Assembly: GCF_900143015.1 (NCBI RefSeq) | Contig: NZ_FSRT01000003.1 | Span: 372,001-436,000, forward strand | Direction: 5' to 3' | Source: Fibrobacter sp. UWB11 | Lineage (GTDB): Bacteria; Fibrobacterota; Fibrobacteria; Fibrobacterales; Fibrobacteraceae | Length of the DNA stretch: 64,000 nucleotides | Shown: in pieces, positions 59,249 to 64,000 of the stretch | Numbering within the stretch: position 1 is the first letter of the stretch | How the letters are laid out: every line of letters begins with the position of its first letter | The notes under the pieces: model-generated | Told to the model about the DNA's origin: nothing | Databases searched by the model: none | What the model saw: the letters and a program-made list of their open reading frames with translations, nothing else | Position numbers and translations under genes: made by a program

Positions 59249-62005
59249 TTACCTTTCCTTGATGCAAAGCGCTTGCACCATGGGGTACAAATCCTTAGGG
59301 CAATCTACAATACTCTTTTTCGATTTAGATCCGGCTGGGGTATTGATCCGATCATCTTCATAGCATTTTTGCGTTTCAGAATCAGTTTCATCACTCGTCC
59401 AGAAGAAATTAGAAACCAAATTACCACCTGAACAATTTTCTCCACTATCCATTTCATAAGTCCACACAGACTGCGAGCCCAATGCAGAATACGTAATATC
59501 AATTATGGAGTTCGTAAATTCCTCGGCCTTCAAAAGACGGAATCCCTTGGGGCAGAACTGGCTTGCGTGCGCAAAGTCCATGTAGGAATTATCATTAAAG
59601 TGATAAGCCAAGACAGACGCATCTTTGACCTCGGCCTTTTGCGTGCTGCATTCGCTATAACCCGTTGCGCGAGTTTTCCAGTCTTCGTAAAAAGCATCAA
59701 AACTAGCACTCTTATTTTCTATCAAATTCAATTGGACATTTTCGGCGCCGCGCTTACCACGTATAAACAAATTATCTTTATAAAAACTTGCATCATACAC
59801 AGTTCCAGAAATTTCGACATTATCCAACACCCATTTATAAATATTGGAATTGTACCTACGGAACGTATATTTATTACCGTCAACAGTCACCGTGTAAACG
59901 CTATCGCCATCAACAACGCCTCCTGCAAACTTTCTTTTGTCCAAATAACTTGGAATAGAATCGTTGGGCGATGCAGACATTGGGGCCGTACTCCAAGTGT
60001 ACTTTTTATCTACCGTTTGGCAGCTGTAAAATGCTCCAGCCTCTTCATTCCAAACAATAGTCTTGTGAGAAATCGTATCGCAAGTACCGAGGCTATCTTT
60101 ATATTTATAAGGCGCCGCAGAGCTAGCGTTCAATTCAATCCATTGATTAGATGTATTGCAAATATAATACGCCCCTTGATAGCCCTTTACAAGCCCATAA
60201 TCCTTTATCGAACAAAGGAATCCTGCTTGTTCAATGGGCAATAAAGATTCTTTTTTTACATGAGACCAACCACCTATAAAGCACATATAAAATTCACCGT
60301 CATAGGCTTTTTTCATATTGTACTGATTCACGCCGCATGTATCCATATTTATTACGGGAGGAATCGCTTCTGCACTATCAAGCTTACGCCATTTGTAGAC
60401 AACATCGGAAACGTCATTTCCCTCGCTACTCTTTTCGCAAATAAAATAATTTGTACTATCTGTTGTTACCTTTTTTAAATCTCCAGCAACAGAGCACTGT
60501 TCGCCCGCATAGACTGGCCACGGAATTTCGGCCCATACGGTATCGCTAGCATCGTAATCAGTGAAAACACGGCACCCATAATAAGTTCCATTGTATTCAC
60601 CTTTCACACGATCCTTTGCGCAATGGCCAATATGGTATGTCAACGAATCCACCTCAAGCCATTTGGACGAAATGCACTGTATATACAAATCATCTAGCTT
60701 TTTCGTAGCGCCATAACCATTCGTATAGCATCTTCCGAATTGCTCGACCGCTTTCGCTTCGATATATTTTGCAAAAGCCGTAGAATCCTTTCGTGGAACT
60801 TCCTTGCCGGCATACTTATCGCTCCAAGCGCAATTGCCCGATTTATCGCACTCGCAAATAAACAAAGAATCCCTAGTATAAACAGCATCGCCATTATTTG
60901 ATTTTTCGCAAACTTCATAATAGCTATCTAGCAGTTCATCATGAGATACATTCTTTCTCCAGATATTTGAGCCTTTGTCGCATAGATATTCATTGCCCTT
61001 ATACGTGACAAGAGACTTTGTCTTAAGCAGGCACAATCCAAGGGTATCTTCAATGGGATTTTTAAATCGCCATTTAGAACTATAACGATCATTTTCTTCA
61101 TTGTCATAATAAAAGTATTTTCCATAATAAGCACTAGACTTTTTATCAATCATCACAGAATCTTTCGTCGTGAATTTTATTTCGTAAATCTGACTGAAAA
61201 AATCCTTCTCCATATATCTCAACTTCACGCTAGTATCCCTCGAAACGCTTTCAAACTCAGATATGTGCGTACGTTCGTTAGGGATATTTTCAAACGTAGA
61301 AAGCCAGGCATCGGCTGCAGCAATGGCCATCGCTGTATCGACAAAGCTTTTCTCGGCATAGTATTCACGCAACTTCTTAAAATCACTAACGAACAAGCTA
61401 TCCGAAATTTCATGTCTGCACATCACGTACAAAAGCAGATCATTAAGTCTAATGTCGGAAGAAGGGAATTCATACGTCATGAATCGATTTGCATTGAGGC
61501 CAAATCTTTCCGACATTTCTTCCATTACCGTATCCTCGGCATCTGCAAAGCTGTAATTTTCCTTCTTTACAAAATGCTCGATACGCGAAGATGCAAGTGC
61601 CATGTAAATATTCTGGCTAATGGTAGAGCGAGTTTCAGAACTCAGGCGATTGTACTGCGTAAATTCCACCTTGGAATTTTTGCCATACGGGAACTCCGTT
61701 ATAATTTTCAAATACGGATATTTAATATCCTGAGATTTCATGGAAAAATATTTTCCCATCCAAGCCGATGTATCTTTGGACAGCTCAATCGTATCTACAG
61801 TATTCAGCTGGTCATCGACAACCTCAATACGGACGGCCGAAGGTTTCATCGTCGGCAAATACTCTACTACCACACTCAATGACATCGGTGAATACTGATA
61901 CCCGTTTTCGTCAATTCGGGCAATGACAACACCCTCATCGTTATCGGAACATGCGGCAAAATATAACGCCGCAAACATTGTCAAAACTGCACTTTTAAAA
62001 CTCAT
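59249..62005 (-). CDS. large surface lipoprotein, array member 2 (FISUMP-like C-terminus)
   Basis: 918 aa from ATG 62005; GGAGG is only 2 nt from ATG 62008 and better placed for 62005 (the frame opens at TTG 62017). Lipobox F-A-A-C (LYFAACSDNDE). Same plan as member 1: N-domain (YQYSPMSLSVVVEYLPTMKP, CRHEISDSLFVSDFKKLRE), two-Cys modules (YYICNTSNQW, FYMCFIGGW), and C-terminal FCPKGFRLLKAEEF, FFWTSDE and VDCPKDLYPMVQALCIKE. Less similar to member 1 in the N-domain than member 3 is. Its stop is separated from the member 1 start by a single base. Confidence 0.8.
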   Translation of the reverse strand: MSFKSAVLTMFAALYFAACSDNDEGVVIARIDENGYQYSPMSLSVVVEYLPTMKPSAVRIEVVDDQLNTVDTIELSKDTSAWMGKYFSMKSQDIKYPYLKIITEFPYGKNSKVEFTQYNRLSSETRSTISQNIYMALASSRIEHFVKKENYSFADAEDTVMEEMSERFGLNANRFMTYEFPSSDIRLNDLLLYVMCRHEISDSLFVSDFKKLREYYAEKSFVDTAMAIAAADAWLSTFENIPNERTHISEFESVSRDTSVKLRYMEKDFFSQIYEIKFTTKDSVMIDKKSSAYYGKYFYYDNEENDRYSSKWRFKNPIEDTLGLCLLKTKSLVTYKGNEYLCDKGSNIWRKNVSHDELLDSYYEVCEKSNNGDAVYTRDSLFICECDKSGNCAWSDKYAGKEVPRKDSTAFAKYIEAKAVEQFGRCYTNGYGATKKLDDLYIQCISSKWLEVDSLTYHIGHCAKDRVKGEYNGTYYGCRVFTDYDASDTVWAEIPWPVYAGEQCSVAGDLKKVTTDSTNYFICEKSSEGNDVSDVVYKWRKLDSAEAIPPVINMDTCGVNQYNMKKAYDGEFYMCFIGGWSHVKKESLLPIEQAGFLCSIKDYGLVKGYQGAYYICNTSNQWIELNASSAAPYKYKDSLGTCDTISHKTIVWNEEAGAFYSCQTVDKKYTWSTAPMSASPNDSIPSYLDKRKFAGGVVDGDSVYTVTVDGNKYTFRRYNSNIYKWVLDNVEISGTVYDASFYKDNLFIRGKRGAENVQLNLIENKSASFDAFYEDWKTRATGYSECSTQKAEVKDASVLAYHFNDNSYMDFAHASQFCPKGFRLLKAEEFTNSIIDITYSALGSQSVWTYEMDSGENCSGGNLVSNFFWTSDETDSETQKCYEDDRINTPAGSKSKKSIVDCPKDLYPMVQALCIKER

Positions 62006-62019
62006 CATTTCCTCCAAAA

Positions 62020-63696
62020 TTATTTATCTTGCTTTTGCCAAAAGAAATTACAACCAAGAGCGCGTTGCCTTTCAGGTACAGCAATTCCCTCTTCATTTTT
62101 ACATTCATCTGTCGATTCACAAATAAAAGAATTACCATCATGTTCTACGACTTCGCCAAAATGCGAAACGAAACATTCATCGCCATAATATTCCGGAGCC
62201 GAAATTTCCTTCCATATATTCTGCCACGCCAAGTAATGTTCATCATACCGGCTCCCTTCACACGAATAATAAGCATCTAGATGTTGCGCTTTACTCCTCT
62301 CACAGCCACCCAGATAATACGTCAGAGAATCAATCCTCCCCCATTTATCAAATTGGCATTGGACAAAGACACTGTCAAGCGGATATTTATCGCCCGAATA
62401 AGTATTATTAATTTGGCACTTTCCAAACTTTTGCAAAGCCCTCGCATTCAGAACAGTCGCGTACAGAGAGTCCTTTTCGTTAATATCCTTATTCACATAC
62501 TTATCTGTCCAAGAGCACTTATCACCATTACATTCACAAAAGAACAGCGAATCATTCAAGTAAAAAAACTGATTTTTCGTTGCCGAATTACCGCACTCCC
62601 CGAACTTATATTTCAACAACGTATCGATTTCGCTTTCCGCCCTCCATACATTGTCCTTTTCCTTACACACGTAATACGAGTCATCATATTCAGCAACGGT
62701 AGAAGTCTGCATCAAGCACAAGCCAAGCGAATCTTCAATAGGATCCAACAGACGATAATAACATGTGGACATCCAGCCATCATTTTCGCAAGGGCAAACA
62801 AACTTGCGACCATAAAACTCACTTTCTTCTTTTTCTATCACTGTTTGGCGATTATAGCTATCACATGATGGCATGGTTATTCCATACATACGCTCAAAAA
62901 CGCGGCTATAATTAACGTAATTGACAAACAACGTATCTCTCGAAAAATTCTTGTAAGTTGGCCTTCCGTTTTTATCCTTTCCTGGCGCAAATGTAGTGAG
63001 CCACGCATCCGCCGCACGGACAATCAGCGAAGAATCGATTTTCCCCGTTTTGGCAAAATATTCACTCATTTCCTTATAATCGTCATAAAAAAATCGATCC
63101 GAAATTTCATGACGGCAGTAAAGGTACGGTTCATACAATTCCCAGCGGTTAGTGTAATTTACACCATTAAACCGGTATGTATTCCATGCATTAAAATCAG
63201 CCCTGAAAATATCCGTCATCTCGGAATACGCCTTTTCTTCGGCTTTCAAAAAACTATAGCCTTCTTCCCGGACTAGCGTTTCAATGCGGCCCGCAGCAAG
63301 CGATGCATTCAAATTCAATTTCAAATCGTTATTGGATTCCCGCAAAGAAACGTACTGCGGAAACTCCACCTTCTTTTTTCCGTCCGAAAAGACCGCCACA
63401 AGCTTCACGTAAGGATTTTCATAATCGCGTTCGTAAACTTTAAAGACAAACGCATTCTTAATGGTCGAATCCAGAACTACATTGATGGAATCCAGCGAAT
63501 TCAACATGCTATCGACACGGATAATCTTCACAGATTCTGGAACCAAGGGAGGAGCGTATTCGATAAAGCCTTGCAACTCCGTAGGAGAATACCGGAAACC
63601 GACATCGTCATACCTTGCCACGACATGTTCCTCACTTTCGGAACATGCCACCAGACTCAACAAAGCAAACAAAAGCCAGATTGCACTCATTCTCAT
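62020..63696 (-). CDS. surface lipoprotein, array member 3 (shortened, no FISUMP)
   Basis: 558 aa from ATG 63696, 9 nt after GAGGAG. Lipobox L-V-A-C (LSLVACSESEE). The N-domain is very like member 1 (FRYSPTELQGFIEYAPPLVPE, CRHEISDRFFYDDYKEM). Two-Cys modules follow, including SYYVCKEKDNVW and CECNGDKCSWTDKY. It stops at about the seventh module (GCNFFWQKQDK), where members 1 and 2 continue for 360 more residues to the FISUMP-like end. The next gene begins 14 bp later, so no decayed remainder exists. Either a clean deletion or a genuinely short form. Confidence 0.78.
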   Translation of the reverse strand: MRMSAIWLLFALLSLVACSESEEHVVARYDDVGFRYSPTELQGFIEYAPPLVPESVKIIRVDSMLNSLDSINVVLDSTIKNAFVFKVYERDYENPYVKLVAVFSDGKKKVEFPQYVSLRESNNDLKLNLNASLAAGRIETLVREEGYSFLKAEEKAYSEMTDIFRADFNAWNTYRFNGVNYTNRWELYEPYLYCRHEISDRFFYDDYKEMSEYFAKTGKIDSSLIVRAADAWLTTFAPGKDKNGRPTYKNFSRDTLFVNYVNYSRVFERMYGITMPSCDSYNRQTVIEKEESEFYGRKFVCPCENDGWMSTCYYRLLDPIEDSLGLCLMQTSTVAEYDDSYYVCKEKDNVWRAESEIDTLLKYKFGECGNSATKNQFFYLNDSLFFCECNGDKCSWTDKYVNKDINEKDSLYATVLNARALQKFGKCQINNTYSGDKYPLDSVFVQCQFDKWGRIDSLTYYLGGCERSKAQHLDAYYSCEGSRYDEHYLAWQNIWKEISAPEYYGDECFVSHFGEVVEHDGNSFICESTDECKNEEGIAVPERQRALGCNFFWQKQDK

Positions 63697-63702
63697 CGCC
63701 AA

Positions 63703-64000
63703 TTACTCCTCGTCACTTTCCACCAGTTTCCACAAGCTTCGGTAAGCGTCGTAATAAAATGAGCAACTCACAGATACGCTATCGATCTGTCTCACCTCAC
63801 CATTCAATTCTTTCGAGCACCGACCAAAAAGCTTGACTGCCTTCGCATTCAATGCAGATGCATACAGCTTATCGCCTTTCTTGAACGTACTATCGATGTA
63901 CTTATCTGTCCAGTCACAAATATTTGAACTATCACATTCACAGACAAACAGGGAATCACTCAAATAGCCCGATTCGCCACTAGATATAGAGTGCCCTTTA
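63703..64000 (-). CDS. surface lipoprotein, array member 4 (5' part beyond window)
   Basis: The minus-strand frame is open to the window edge; about 98 residues are visible. SDSLFVCECDSSNICDWTDKYID and ALNAKAVKLFGRCSKE align with the middle modules of members 1-3 (DSLFFCECNGDKCSWTDKY, ALQKFGKC). It ends YRSLWKLVESDEE, one module earlier than member 3, so it is also C-terminally short. Its stop lies 6 bp before the member 3 start, in the same probable operon. Confidence 0.75.
   Translation of the reverse strand, partial: KGHSISSGESGYLSDSLFVCECDSSNICDWTDKYIDSTFKKGDKLYASALNAKAVKLFGRCSKELNGEVRQIDSVSVSCSFYYDAYRSLWKLVESDEE

Noticed and set aside
62020-63705. Array member 3 as a frameshifted pseudogene
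   Set aside because: Only a few bases separate its stop from the next gene, which has its own start and lipobox, so there is no out-of-frame remainder. Deletion or a natural short form is more likely.

Overview
The window looks like a chromosomal segment of a Fibrobacter-type rumen/gut fibre degrader (phylum Fibrobacterota). The reasons are proteins with the Fibrobacter succinogenes major paralogous domain (FISUMP), a TIGR02147-type regulator, serine-rich linkers in surface lipoproteins, a dense set of plant-wall hydrolases (GH5, GH9, four CE1-like esterases), T9SS-like sorting modules and a diderm envelope (LpxA, TolC-like and large beta-barrel proteins). No insertion sequence, prophage, CRISPR array or rRNA gene was seen; one tRNA (Val, anticodon CAC) is present. 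Assignments are from motif reading only, without database searches.

Layout. 1-6.6 kb: housekeeping (thioredoxin-like protein, lipoprotein, ftsY, clpP, aroD, PTS EIIA, tRNA-Val, TolC-like protein, NYN-domain protein). 6.8-11.8 kb: three tandem secreted CE1-like esterases; a fourth lies at 24.2-25.6 kb beside a GH9 cellulase. 12-17 kb: phosphohexomutase, cupin, YhhN-like membrane protein, BASS transporter, lysA. 17.4-21.4 kb: a 41-aa ORF with its own promoter and terminator, a 1078-aa repeat-rich exported protein, and a CBM48 protein with a histone-H1-like tail. 21.5-24.1 kb: rpe and a pabB-pabC fusion.

28.0-37.1 kb: a tight minus-strand operon of six exported proteins (galactose-binding-like protein, three large outer-membrane barrels, a lipoprotein, and a GH18-fold protein whose catalytic Glu is Gln). 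It is divergent from a GH5 cellulase, and the shared intergenic region carries two copies of an 18-bp direct repeat. This is the strongest candidate for an undescribed surface system, possibly substrate adhesion or glycan uptake.

38.6-48.6 kb: lpxA, a GT2 glycosyltransferase, tRNA nucleotidyltransferase, lipoprotein, PorZ-like protein, ECF sigma factor, DsbD-like reductase and a GT4 glycogen synthase-like enzyme. 48.8-52.5 kb: two paralogous Ser-rich lipoprotein hydrolases and folE. 52.6-64 kb: a TIGR02147 regulator with a palindromic operator-like site coupled to a FISUMP lipoprotein, a nitroreductase, and a tandem array of four related large lipoproteins built from two-cysteine modules, the last cut by the window edge.

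Intergenic DNA carries several classes of palindromic repeat. One has constant flanks (AAGGCGA and GAGCCGA) around hairpin arms that differ in sequence but stay self-complementary. Many housekeeping genes have a TATATT-like -10 box only 6-7 nt before the start codon and no Shine-Dalgarno sequence, which suggests leaderless mRNAs; exported-protein genes mostly carry a GGAG-type ribosome site.
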